Shown in pieces: positions 7,345 through 15,310 of a DNA stretch of 64,000 nucleotides. The stretch covers positions 186,001 to 250,000 of the forward strand of contig JACRJX010000016.1 of assembly GCA_016235595.1 (NCBI GenBank), in the 5' to 3' direction. The stretch is from Verrucomicrobiota bacterium (lineage in GTDB: Bacteria; Verrucomicrobiota; Verrucomicrobiia; CAIQCK01). Under the pieces are notes generated by a model, which worked only from the letters and a program-made list of their open reading frames with translations, did no database searches and was not told where the DNA came from. The translations under genes and the position numbers were made by a program. Position 1 is the stretch's first letter. Each line of letters begins with the position of its first letter.

Positions 7345-9816
7345 CTAAGAAGCTTGGTGAGCCAACTGTTCGAACGTCAGCTTTCCGTCGCCGGCAGTGA
7401 TTTCGATCACGTCGTTTGCCTTCAACGCTCCACGAATGAGTTCCTCGGCCAGCGGTTCCTCCAGATAACGTTCTACAGCGCGGCGCAGTGGCCGCGCGCC
7501 CAATGCGGGATCGTAGCCTTTCTCGATCAGAAAGCCCTTGGCCTCGTCTGACAAATGGATGCGGATCTCCTTGTATTTCAACCGCGCGCAAACCTTCTCG
7601 ACTTCGATCTCGATGATCTTCGCCATGTCCGCCTTGGTCAAGGGCCGGAAAACGACCACGTCATCGAGACGGTTGAGGAACTCCGGCCGAAAAACCCTCT
7701 TCGCCTCTTCCGTGAGCTTCTCCTTCATCGTCTCATAGGTTTGCGCCTCGCTCGTGGCGGAAAATCCCATCGTCGTGTTTTTCCGAATCACGTCTGCGCC
7801 GACGTTGGAGGTCATGATGATGACTGTGTTGCGAAAATCCACAGTCCGGCCGAGGCTGTCCGTCAGCTTGCCGTCCTCCAGCACCTGCAACAGCATGTTC
7901 AGCACGTCCGGGTGCGCTTTCTCGATTTCGTCGAACAGCACCACAGAATACGGCCGTCGACGCACGCGCTCCGTAAGTTGACCGCCCTCTTCATAGCCGA
8001 CGTAGCCTGGCGGTGAGCCGACGAGCCGGGACGCGTTGAACTTCTCCATGTATTCGGACATGTCCAACTGGATCAGTGCGTCCTGGTTGCCGAACAAGAA
8101 CTCCGCCAGCATTTTTGCCAGCAAGCTCTTGCCGACGCCGGTGGGGCCGAGGAAGACGAATGAGCCGATGGGGCGGCGCGGGTCTTTCAGGTCCGCTCGT
8201 GAACGTCGCATGGCTTTGCTGATTGAGGCGCATGCGTCGTCCTGGCCGATGACGACTTTCTTCAGTTCCGCCTCCATTTGCAGCATTTTTTCGGTCTCGC
8301 TCTTCTCCATCCGACTCAACGGCACGCCGGTCCACTTGGACACCACATGAAGGATGTCTTCTTCCGTGATGGCGACCTGTGTTTCGTCACGCCGCTCGCG
8401 CCATTGCGTCAGAGTCTTCTCCAAGTGCTCCTTCGCTTGCTTCTCCTGGTCGCGGAGTGCCGCTGCGCCTTCGAAATCCTGCGCTTGAATGGCCTTTTCC
8501 TTCTGTTGCTTCAGGTCGGCCACTTTCTTCTCCAGCTCCTGGAACTCCGGCGGGCGGGTCATGGACTTGATCCGCACGCGAGCACCGGCCTCATCCATCA
8601 CGTCAATGGCCTTATCCGGCAGGAAACGGCCCGTCAGGTAACGATCCGACAACCGCACTGCGGTTTCGAGCGCCTCATCACCCAGCTTCGCGTGATGGTG
8701 CTCCTCGTATTTCGACCGCAGCCCTTTCAAAATCTCAATGGCTTCCTCGACACTGGGCGCGTTCACCATCACCGTTTGGAACCGCCGCTCCAATGCCGCG
8801 TCCTTCTCGATATGCTTGCGATACTCCGTCATCGTCGTCGCGCCGATGCACTGCAACTCGCCACGCGACAGGGCCGGCTTGATGATGTTGGCCGCGTCCA
8901 TCGCGCCTTCTGCCGAGCCGGCGCCAACGATCGTGTGCAGTTCGTCCAGGAACATGATGACGTTCTTGGCGCGCCTGATCTCGTCCATGACGGCCTTGAT
9001 GCGCTCTTCGAACTGCCCGCGATACTTCGTGCCTGCCACCATCAGTGCCATATCCAGCATGATAACGCGCTTGTCGCGGAGAATTTCCGGCACGTTGCCC
9101 TTGACGATCTCCTGCGCAAGTCCTTCGACAATGGCTGTCTTGCCGACACCCGCCTCGCCGATCAGCACCGGATTGTTTTTCGTGCGGCGGCAGAGAATCT
9201 GCATCATTCGCTCGATCTCGTTCTTGCGTCCGATGACCGGATCCAGTTCCCCTTTGCGAGCAAACTCGGTCAGGTCGCGTCCAAACGCCTTCAACGCCGG
9301 CGTCTTCGAGTCTTTCTTTTCACTTGGCTCAGCTTGGCCGGCGGGTTCCCCTTCCGGTGGCGGCTGGAAATTGGGGTCGAGTTCCTTGAGGATTTCGTTG
9401 CGCGTGCGCTCAATGTCCACTTCCAGGTTCTTCAGGACACGGGCCGCCACGCCGTCGCCTTCGCGCAACAAGCCGAGCAGGATGTGTTCCGTGCCGACGT
9501 AGGAATGATTCAGCGCGCGAGCCTCTTTGTTCGCCAGCGCCAGCACCTTCTTCACACGGGGCGTGAACGGAATGCTGCCGGCCTGTTTCACTTCCGGCCC
9601 GGTGCCGACCTGCTTTTCCACTTCCAAACGAACCGTTTCCGGATCGAGGCCCATCTTCTGGAGCACGTTCACTGCCACACCCTGGCCGAGCTTGATCAGG
9701 CCCAACAACAGATGTTCCGTGCCCACATAGTTGTGGTTGAACCGCTCTGCCTCTTTGCGCGCCAAGCTCAACGCCTGTTGCGCACGGGGCGTAAAATTAC
9801 TCATTCCTTCGATCAT
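7345..9816 (-). CDS. clpC: ATP-dependent Clp unfoldase ClpC
   Basis: Hexameric Hsp100 AAA+ unfoldase that feeds substrates to ClpP. At 823 aa it has two Clp_N repeats (about 5-145, each with [13 protein letters not shown] or similar), AAA-1 with Walker A GEAGVGKT (221-228) and [12 protein letters not shown], a UVR motif in the middle coiled region (about 423-458), AAA-2 with Walker A GPTGVGKS (557-564), and the C-terminal ClpB_D2 domain. The UVR-bearing short middle domain distinguishes ClpC from ClpB. The start is either ATG 9816 or ATG 9804 ([10 protein letters not shown], the usual ClpC start). The upstream mcsA-mcsB pair suggests it degrades arginine-phosphorylated proteins. Confidence 0.96.
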   Translation of the reverse strand: MIEGMSNFTPRAQQALSLARKEAERFNHNYVGTEHLLLGLIKLGQGVAVNVLQKMGLDPETVRLEVEKQVGTGPEVKQAGSIPFTPRVKKVLALANKEARALNHSYVGTEHILLGLLREGDGVAARVLKNLEVDIERTRNEILKELDPNFQPPPEGEPAGQAEPSEKKDSKTPALKAFGRDLTEFARKGELDPVIGRKNEIERMMQILCRRTKNNPVLIGEAGVGKTAIVEGLAQEIVKGNVPEILRDKRVIMLDMALMVAGTKYRGQFEERIKAVMDEIRRAKNVIMFLDELHTIVGAGSAEGAMDAANIIKPALSRGELQCIGATTMTEYRKHIEKDAALERRFQTVMVNAPSVEEAIEILKGLRSKYEEHHHAKLGDEALETAVRLSDRYLTGRFLPDKAIDVMDEAGARVRIKSMTRPPEFQELEKKVADLKQQKEKAIQAQDFEGAAALRDQEKQAKEHLEKTLTQWRERRDETQVAITEEDILHVVSKWTGVPLSRMEKSETEKMLQMEAELKKVVIGQDDACASISKAMRRSRADLKDPRRPIGSFVFLGPTGVGKSLLAKMLAEFLFGNQDALIQLDMSEYMEKFNASRLVGSPPGYVGYEEGGQLTERVRRRPYSVVLFDEIEKAHPDVLNMLLQVLEDGKLTDSLGRTVDFRNTVIIMTSNVGADVIRKNTTMGFSATSEAQTYETMKEKLTEEAKRVFRPEFLNRLDDVVVFRPLTKADMAKIIEIEVEKVCARLKYKEIRIHLSDEAKGFLIEKGYDPALGARPLRRAVERYLEEPLAEELIRGALKANDVIEITAGDGKLTFEQLAHQAS

Positions 9817-10292
9817 GTTCGTGTAAGGATATATCGTTCCAACTGTGCAAATCTAAAGCTCTTTCGGCGCGGTTGTCAACGTTACCACCGTTGACTTCCG
9901 GCTGCGCGTGCCACAACAGCAGGGCGGACCGGCTGAGGTTTTGCATCGTCCCGAACGTCGCATATCGAATGATACGAGGTTCTTCATTTTTGAAGGATGC
10001 GCGGGTTCCTCGACTGGAGCCGGATTATCCTATCAAAACTGCAACGCTGCTGGATCAAGATAGAACAGCAACATGGGAATGTCCATCCCAAGCCTGCTGG
10101 ACGGTCATATCCTCCCGCTGCCTCGCCACATCCTCGCAAGCAACCGCCAGAACTGGCTGATGCAGAAGTCCACGGTCGTGAGTCATCATGGCACAGCCCG
10201 GATACATGGATAACTTGGAATTCAGATTGAGACCACCGCAGCCGCAGATGGCATGGGTATGAGGGGCCAGTCTGCCGTGCGCCGCGCGTTGC
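9817..10292. other. 476-base gap between mcsB and clpC; no gene supported
   Basis: The longest gene-free stretch in the window. It holds the clpC promoter candidate at its left end. The only open frame that reads at all like protein is a 46-codon plus-strand ORF (10073-10213, MGMSIPSLLDGHILPLPRH...), with no ribosome-binding site and no recognised similarity. It could be a gene remnant. No tRNA-like cloverleaf was seen by eye. Confidence 0.5.
9850..9879 (-). promoter_or_regulatory. Candidate sigma-70-type promoter of clpC-ispD
   Basis: On the minus strand a perfect TTGACA (+ strand 9874-9879) is followed after 18 bases by TAGATT (9850-9855), giving an expected start about 27 bases before the clpC ATG at 9816. 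This suggests clpC is transcribed on its own as well as from any read-through from mcsB. I found no CtsR-type heptad repeat or CIRCE element in the region. Confidence 0.45.
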
Positions 10293-11405
10293 TCAGGCGG
10301 CATCCGGCGGCTCTTCGCCCCCCGGTTCGGCGGATTCGGGAGGGGAGAAGGACATGGTCTTGGGACGATCCACGTTCTTGAGCATGTCGCGCAACAGACT
10401 GGCACGCATGACATCGCGTTGCTCGGCGGTGAGCTTCTGGTTGGCGTGCTTTTGCAGGTGCGCGGGCTGCGTCAGGAGGAACATGTCGTCAATGCGCTTG
10501 TGGTCGAGGCCGTGGAGCAAACCCAAGTCGAGTCCCAGACGAAGCAAGGAGAGAAGGTTCATAGCCTCCTTGGAGCTCTGGACGCAGGCGTTGCCAAGGA
10601 TGCCGTAAGCCCGGCCGATCTGGTCATAGATCATTTGCGGGCGCTTCTCCATCAATGCCTGCCGGGCGTTCTTCTCATGCTCAATGATCTGGAGAATCAC
10701 TTTGATGAGACGCTCAATCAAGTCCGTCTCACGTTCGCCAAGGGTTGTCTGATTGGAAACCTGGAAGAGGTTGCCGGATGCCTCGGTGCCTTCGCCATAA
10801 AGGCCGCGCACAGCCAAGCCAAGCTTGTTGACCGCTTGGATAATCTGGTTGATTTGTTCCGCCAGCATCAGCGCCGGCAGGTGCAACATGGCGCTGGCCC
10901 TCATGCCGGTGCCGACGTTGGTCGGGCAGGCGGTGAGGTAGCCAAGCTTCGGCGAGTAGGCGTAGTTCAGGTGTTCCTCCAACTCGGAATCCACCCGGTC
11001 AATCACCCGCCACACCTCGCGCAGGCAGAAGCCTGGCATAAGAGCCTGCATCCGCAGGTGGTCTTCCTCGTTGATCATCACGGTGATGACCTCTGACTCA
11101 CTGATGACCACGCCGCTGCCGACAGTCTTGGCGGCATGCTCCCGGCTGATGAGGTGGCGCTCGACGAGCAACTGTTTCTCGAGGGCCGTGAACTCGTCCA
11201 TGGAGTGTGCCAGCGCGCCGGCCATTTCAGGCAGGATGCAGGTGACGGCCTTGATTCTTTCCAGCGATTTCTGGCGTTCGGCCTTCTTGGCCCAACCGGG
11301 GAACGGCACTCCGTTGAGATTGCGCGCAAGCCGAACGCGGCTGCTCATGACTACCAGCCGTCCGCTGTCCACTTCACCTTCCAAAGGAGTATCACCGGTT
11401 TTCAT
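10293..11405 (-). CDS. mcsB: Protein-arginine kinase McsB (ATP:guanido phosphotransferase family)
   Basis: A 370-aa guanido-kinase-fold protein that phosphorylates arginines on damaged proteins and so tags them for ClpC-ClpP. Visible family blocks are SSRVRLARNL (21-30), the NEEDHLRMQ loop, GYLTACPTNVGTGMRAS with the active-site Cys, and RGLYGEGTEASGNLFQVSN. The last ~20 residues are an acidic, proline-rich tail (PPESAEPGGEEPPDAA). It starts 26 bases after mcsA, and McsA is the partner that stimulates McsB in Firmicutes. The same pairing, followed by clpC, is kept here outside Firmicutes. No ctsR repressor gene precedes it; ilvE and lolCD do. Confidence 0.94.
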   Translation of the reverse strand: MKTGDTPLEGEVDSGRLVVMSSRVRLARNLNGVPFPGWAKKAERQKSLERIKAVTCILPEMAGALAHSMDEFTALEKQLLVERHLISREHAAKTVGSGVVISESEVITVMINEEDHLRMQALMPGFCLREVWRVIDRVDSELEEHLNYAYSPKLGYLTACPTNVGTGMRASAMLHLPALMLAEQINQIIQAVNKLGLAVRGLYGEGTEASGNLFQVSNQTTLGERETDLIERLIKVILQIIEHEKNARQALMEKRPQMIYDQIGRAYGILGNACVQSSKEAMNLLSLLRLGLDLGLLHGLDHKRIDDMFLLTQPAHLQKHANQKLTAEQRDVMRASLLRDMLKNVDRPKTMSFSPPESAEPGGEEPPDAA

Positions 11406-11431
11406 GTTTTGATTTGCGCCGGGAAGACTGC

Positions 11432-11935
11432 TCAGAGCAGGGTGCCTGGGGACGTCTTCGCCTGTAGGGCGCGGATCTCGTCCCGCAACTGCGCGGCCTG
11501 CTCGAAGCGCTCCTCACGGATGGCGCGCGACAGTTCCTTTTCAAGCTGTTTGAGATGATCGGAAGATTCCGACGATATCGCCGCCTTCCGCGGTGTCTTG
11601 CCGACGTGGCGTTCGCCCTTGTGCATCGCCTTGAGCAACGGTTTCAGTCCGGATTCAAAGGTTTCGTAACAAGTGCTGCAACCGAGCCGGCCTTGTTTCT
11701 TGAAGCTGGCCTGTGTGAACCCGCACGCCGGGCAACGCAGTCCCTCGGAGTCTGCCGCCACCTGGCCGGCGCCGAATTCACCCAACATGTCGCCGAGCAT
11801 GCTGATGCTGCCGGGATCCGTGTAGCCCTTGGCCTTCGCACAGGCTTCGCAGATGTCGATCTTCGACACCTTGTCGCCCTCGACCTTCGAGAAGTGCAAC
11901 GTCGCTTCGTTTTCCTTGCAGAAATCGCAAAGCAT
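11432..11935 (-). CDS. mcsA: McsA-like zinc-finger/UVR protein, activator of McsB
   Basis: A 167-aa protein with four CxxC pairs (CDFC, CEAC, CPAC, CSTC), presumed to bind zinc, and a C-terminal UVR motif (LKQLEKELSRAIREERFEQA then AQLRDEIRAL). This is the McsA layout; in Bacillus McsA binds and activates McsB and modulates ClpC. The start is set at ATG 11935 (MLCDFCKENEATLHF), 10 bases after GGAG; a TTG three codons upstream would sit too close to that site. It lies between ilvE (15 bases) and mcsB (26 bases). Confidence 0.92.
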   Translation of the reverse strand: MLCDFCKENEATLHFSKVEGDKVSKIDICEACAKAKGYTDPGSISMLGDMLGEFGAGQVAADSEGLRCPACGFTQASFKKQGRLGCSTCYETFESGLKPLLKAMHKGERHVGKTPRKAAISSESSDHLKQLEKELSRAIREERFEQAAQLRDEIRALQAKTSPGTLL

Positions 11936-11950
11936 AAACTTCAATCTCCG

Positions 11951-12823
11951 TCACAGGTAAATTGGAGCGCCTTCGCGCGCTGTCAACTCGCGATATCGCT
12001 GCATCAGGTCCAGTGTGACCGGTCCCGGCCGCTTTCCACCGATGATGCGGCCGTCCACCTGTGTGACCGGCACCACCTCGGCCGCCGTGCCTGTGAGGAA
12101 ACACTCGTCCGCGGTGAAGACGTCGTAGCGTGTGAGATTCTCCTCTCGCACGGGCAGACCCGCCTCGGCAGCGAGCGCCATCACGGTTCTCCGCGTGATG
12201 CCATCCAGCGCGCCGGCCGAAGTCGGCGGTGTGATCAGCGTGTTGTCCTTGACGATGAAGATGTTGTCGCCGGTGCATTCCGCCACATTGCCTTGCGCGT
12301 TGAGCATCAGGCCTTCGTCGGCGCCGGCTTGGAGGCACTCGATCTTGCCCATGATGTTGTTGAGGTAGTTCAACGATTTGACCGCTGGACTCAACACATT
12401 CCCCGGTGGCCGCATGGTGCCGGTCGTTGCCACTTTCAGGCCGTTGCGATACACGCTTTCCGGATAAAGCTCGATCGTCGCGGCGATGATGAACACCGAC
12501 GCCTTCTTGCACTTGTAGGGACTCAGTCCGAGGTAGCCCACACCGCGCGTGACCACCAGCCGGATATAACCGTCCTTCAGCTTGTTCAACCGGCAGGTCT
12601 TGATCGTCGCCTGGGCCACTTCCTCTTTCGACATCGGGATCGTCAGCAGGATAGCCTGGGCCGACGCGAACAAGCGGTTCACGTGCTCCTCAAGCTTGAA
12701 GATGCGCCCGTTGTAAAAGCGAATGCCCTCGAAGACGCCATCGCCGTAGAGCACACCGTGGTCGAAGACGGAAATCTTCGCGTTGTGTTCGGAGTAAAAC
12801 CGACCGTCTATGTAAATTTTCAT
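11951..12823 (-). CDS. ilvE: Branched-chain amino acid aminotransferase (class IV, PLP)
   Basis: Last step of Leu, Ile and Val synthesis: moves an amino group from glutamate to the branched 2-oxo acids. The 290-aa product starts MKIYIDGRFYSEHNAKISVF and shows the fold-type IV signatures DHGVLYGDGVFEGIR, the PLP-binding lysine in SPAVKSLNYLNN, AECTGDNIFIV and the ECFLTGTAAEVVPV segment. The longer frame upstream overlaps lolD and is rejected. It could be a related D-amino-acid or 4-amino-4-deoxychorismate enzyme, but the EGIR and TGTAAEV motifs favour IlvE. It is embedded in the minus-strand run lolC-lolD-ilvE-mcsA-mcsB with gaps of 14 and 15 bases. Confidence 0.9.
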   Translation of the reverse strand: MKIYIDGRFYSEHNAKISVFDHGVLYGDGVFEGIRFYNGRIFKLEEHVNRLFASAQAILLTIPMSKEEVAQATIKTCRLNKLKDGYIRLVVTRGVGYLGLSPYKCKKASVFIIAATIELYPESVYRNGLKVATTGTMRPPGNVLSPAVKSLNYLNNIMGKIECLQAGADEGLMLNAQGNVAECTGDNIFIVKDNTLITPPTSAGALDGITRRTVMALAAEAGLPVREENLTRYDVFTADECFLTGTAAEVVPVTQVDGRIIGGKRPGPVTLDLMQRYRELTAREGAPIYL

Positions 12824-12837
12824 CTGCGTGTCCGTTT

Positions 12838-13566
12838 CTATTGCGTTTTCAAAACACCGCTGAGGGCGCCATCGCGAATCTCCAGCACCCGCTGGCACTG
12901 TCGCGCGACGGCTACCTCGTGCGTTACCAGAATCAAAGTCATGCCGCGCTCGCGTTGCAAGCGCAATAACAATTCCATCACTCCCGCGCCCGTGGCCGAA
13001 TCCAGATTGCCGGTCGGCTCGTCCGCGAACAGGATGACGGGATCATTGATCAGCGCGCGCGCGATTGCCACCCGCTGCTGTTCGCCGCCGCTCAACTCCA
13101 CCGGCCGATGATGAATCCGGTCGCCCAAGCCAACCGACGCCAGCAACGCTTCGGCTTGCTGCCGCACCTGCGTCGCCGGCCGCCGGGCCACCCAACCGGC
13201 CAGCGCCACGTTTTCGGCCGCTTCCAGATCGGGCAGTAGCTGATACGCCTGGAAAACGAAACCGATCTTCTGGTTTCGCAGCCGCGTGAGCTGCCACGAC
13301 GGCAGGTCGTAAAGCGACACGCCGTCCAGCCAGACGCCGCCGCTGGTCGGGCGGTCGAGGCCGCCGAGGATGTGCATCAACGTGCTCTTGCCGGCGCCCG
13401 ACGCGCCCACGAGCGCGGCCGATTCCCCGCGCGCCACCTCCAACTCGATGCCTTTCAGCACGTCCAGCCGCGACACGTCGAGCGAGTAGGTCTTGTGCAG
13501 CCCGCGTGCAGCGAGGATGGAGCCCGTCGTCCGCCCTGCTGGATTTGCGCCGGTAGTCTCACTCAT
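12838..13566 (-). CDS. lolD: Lipoprotein-releasing ABC transporter ATPase LolD
   Basis: The 242-aa ATPase of the LolCDE-type system that lifts lipoproteins out of the inner membrane for delivery to the outer membrane. Walker A GASGAGKST, Q-loop region VFQAYQLLPDLEAAENV, signature LSGGEQQR, Walker B VILFADEPTGNLDS and switch His (LVTHE) are all intact. The start overlaps the lolC stop by eight bases, so the two are translationally coupled. MacB-type ATPases look similar; the partner with a single FtsX-type C-terminal core favours Lol. Confidence 0.9.
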   Translation of the reverse strand: MSETTGANPAGRTTGSILAARGLHKTYSLDVSRLDVLKGIELEVARGESAALVGASGAGKSTLMHILGGLDRPTSGGVWLDGVSLYDLPSWQLTRLRNQKIGFVFQAYQLLPDLEAAENVALAGWVARRPATQVRQQAEALLASVGLGDRIHHRPVELSGGEQQRVAIARALINDPVILFADEPTGNLDSATGAGVMELLLRLQRERGMTLILVTHEVAVARQCQRVLEIRDGALSGVLKTQ

Positions 13567-14794
13567 AGCGCAGTGCCTCCACCGGGTCGAGCCGGGCCGC
13601 GCGCAGCGCCGGGACGATGCCCGCCACCGTGCAGATCACCAACGCCGTCACGCAAATCCACGCCACGTCCGGCGCGTTGATCTGCGCCGGGATTTCCGAG
13701 AAGTTGTAAATCTCCCGCGGGAACAGTTCGTAACCGAGCGTGCCGGAGAGCCAGTGGTTGAATGGATTGCGATAGTGCAGCAGCAACATCCCCGCGCCGA
13801 GACCCAGCAGCGTGCCGATGACGCCCACCACGAACCCTTGCAGCACGAAGATGGACATAATGCTCAACGGTCCCGCCCCCACGGCCTTGAGCACACCGAT
13901 CTCCCGCGTCTTCTGGATCGTGATGGTGATCAATGTGCTGCAAATCCCAAACGCGGCCACCACGATGATGAAGAACAGGATGAAGAACATGACATTCTTC
14001 TCCACCTGCACTGCCATCAGCACCTTCTTGTTTCGCTGCATCCACGTCTCCACCCGCAACGGCGCCTTGAGTTGCGCACCCAGAAGCTTCGCCGCTGCCT
14101 GACAACGCTTCGGCTCGTCGCCGCCCTCCACCATCGCCGCGATCTCGTGCACACCCGGGCCGAGGTTGTAAAGCTCCTGCGCCACCGTCACGGACGTGAA
14201 GATGATGCCGAGGTCGTATTCGTAGAGACCGGAATCGAAGATGCCGTTCACCGTCAGCTCCATCGGCAGATAAACTTCCTTCCGCTGTTGAAAATTCCGC
14301 GGTGAATAGACCGTGATTTTGTCGCCGGGATTGATATTGAACTGTCGGGCCAGTTCGTTGCCGACGATCACGCTTTGCCCGTCCAAATCGTATTTGCCGC
14401 GCCGGACAAAGCGTTCCAGCGCTGTCACATCCCGGTCGCGCGTTGGGTCAATGCCCTTCACGTAGGGTGTAAACGCCTTCCGGTCGAATTCGATCAGCAC
14501 GGGCCCCCAGACGTAGGGTGAGGCGGCCTTCATGCCCGGCACGGCCAGCATCGTCTTTATGACCTTGTCCGAGTGATCCAGGATTCCGCCGTTGGTGACG
14601 ATGATGTGCGCGTTCATCTCCAGGATTTTCGCGCGCAAGTCACGGTCGAAGCCGCTCATGACCGCGATCACCACGATGAGCACCGCCACGCCGAGCATGA
14701 CGCCCGCGAGCGAGATCAACGTGATCACCGATGCGAACGCTCGCTTCGGCTTCAGGTACCGCAGACAAATAAAAAACTCGTATGGCAGATTCAA
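13559..14794 (-). CDS. lolC: Lipoprotein-releasing ABC transporter permease LolC/LolE
   Basis: A 411-aa inner-membrane permease. It opens with the characteristic N-terminal block (FFICLRYLKPKRAFASVITL, then LISLAGVMLGVAVLIVVIAV, the first membrane helix), a ~230-residue periplasmic MacB-PCD-type domain, and three C-terminal helices of the FtsX core, ending LDPVEALRYE. Only one permease is present, so the transporter may be a homodimer of a LolC/E hybrid (LolF-type). The start is a TTG with GAGG ten bases upstream; no ATG fits the conserved N-terminus. It appears to be the first gene of the lolCD-ilvE-mcsAB run. Confidence 0.9.
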   Translation of the reverse strand: MNLPYEFFICLRYLKPKRAFASVITLISLAGVMLGVAVLIVVIAVMSGFDRDLRAKILEMNAHIIVTNGGILDHSDKVIKTMLAVPGMKAASPYVWGPVLIEFDRKAFTPYVKGIDPTRDRDVTALERFVRRGKYDLDGQSVIVGNELARQFNINPGDKITVYSPRNFQQRKEVYLPMELTVNGIFDSGLYEYDLGIIFTSVTVAQELYNLGPGVHEIAAMVEGGDEPKRCQAAAKLLGAQLKAPLRVETWMQRNKKVLMAVQVEKNVMFFILFFIIVVAAFGICSTLITITIQKTREIGVLKAVGAGPLSIMSIFVLQGFVVGVIGTLLGLGAGMLLLHYRNPFNHWLSGTLGYELFPREIYNFSEIPAQINAPDVAWICVTALVICTVAGIVPALRAARLDPVEALRYE

Positions 14795-14871
14795 TTCAGG
14801 GTCGCCTCAAAAACACTTGCGCCGGTTTTCGTGTCGTGCCGCAGCCCGCCCGCGGAAACCGAAGCACGCGA

Positions 14872-14900
14872 AGCATAGGAGCCGCCCCCAACGGAGTCAA
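14872..14900 (-). promoter_or_regulatory. Candidate promoter of lolC-lolD-ilvE-mcsA-mcsB
   Basis: Minus strand TTGACT (+ strand 14895-14900), 17-base spacer, TATGCT (14872-14877), about 70 bases before the lolC start. A small hairpin AGCCG-N4-CGGCT (14902-14915) lies just upstream and could end transcription from the other direction or serve as a site. Confidence 0.4.
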
Positions 14901-14930
14901 CAGCCGCTAACGGCTCGAATAGGCGCGAGA

Positions 14931-15305
14931 CTAGCGGAGATTCTCCTCAATGCACTGGAGCATTTCTTTTTCGCTGGCGAGCTTGCCGATGAAGCGATAG
15001 CCACTGCGAATGAGGCCGCCGGAGGCGTTCTCCTCGCCGCTGACGAGAGCGGTGATGAAGACAACGGGGATGTCTCTCAGGATCGGGTCGTCCTTGAGCA
15101 TGGCAGCGACGTCGCCGCCGTCCACTTCAGGCATGATGACGTCGAGGAGGATGAGGTTGGGCTTGAACTCCTTGGCGGTGGCCACGGCATGGGAACCGAC
15201 GTTCTCGATATGAATGTCATAAATGCCGGAGCGTTCGAGGTTGAGTTTCATCATTCGGGTGAACGAGATGTCGTCGTCGACCAGCAGGATGCGTTTCTTA
15301 TCCAT
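14931..15305 (-). CDS. Single-domain response regulator (CheY-like)
   Basis: A 124-aa receiver domain with no output domain. The acidic pocket is Asp10-Asp11-Asp12 region, the phospho-accepting Asp is Asp55 (LILLDVIMPE), Thr follows in VVFITAL, and the conserved Lys is in FIGKLAS. It starts five bases after the histidine kinase stop, whose TAGGAG supplies the ribosome-binding site, so the two are surely coexpressed. With no DNA-binding domain it probably acts by protein-protein contact or as a phospho-relay intermediate (inference). Confidence 0.93.
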   Translation of the reverse strand: MDKKRILLVDDDISFTRMMKLNLERSGIYDIHIENVGSHAVATAKEFKPNLILLDVIMPEVDGGDVAAMLKDDPILRDIPVVFITALVSGEENASGGLIRSGYRFIGKLASEKEMLQCIEENLR

Positions 15306-15310
15306 AAGGG

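Noticed and set aside
8278..9894. 538-codon plus-strand ORF antisense to clpC
   Set aside because: It mirrors clpC codon by codon, has an Arg/His/Leu-rich composition typical of the reverse strand of high-GC genes, and no family likeness. The same applies to 11555-13111, 53053-55077 and 59657-60997.
9817..10292. Possible tRNA or small RNA gene in the mcsB-clpC gap
   Set aside because: No cloverleaf, GTTC T-loop or CCA-adjacent acceptor stem could be found by eye; left as unexplained sequence.
10055..10414. 119-codon minus-strand ORF overlapping the end of mcsB
   Set aside because: It overlaps the conserved mcsB tail in another frame and has no ribosome-binding site or recognisable motif.
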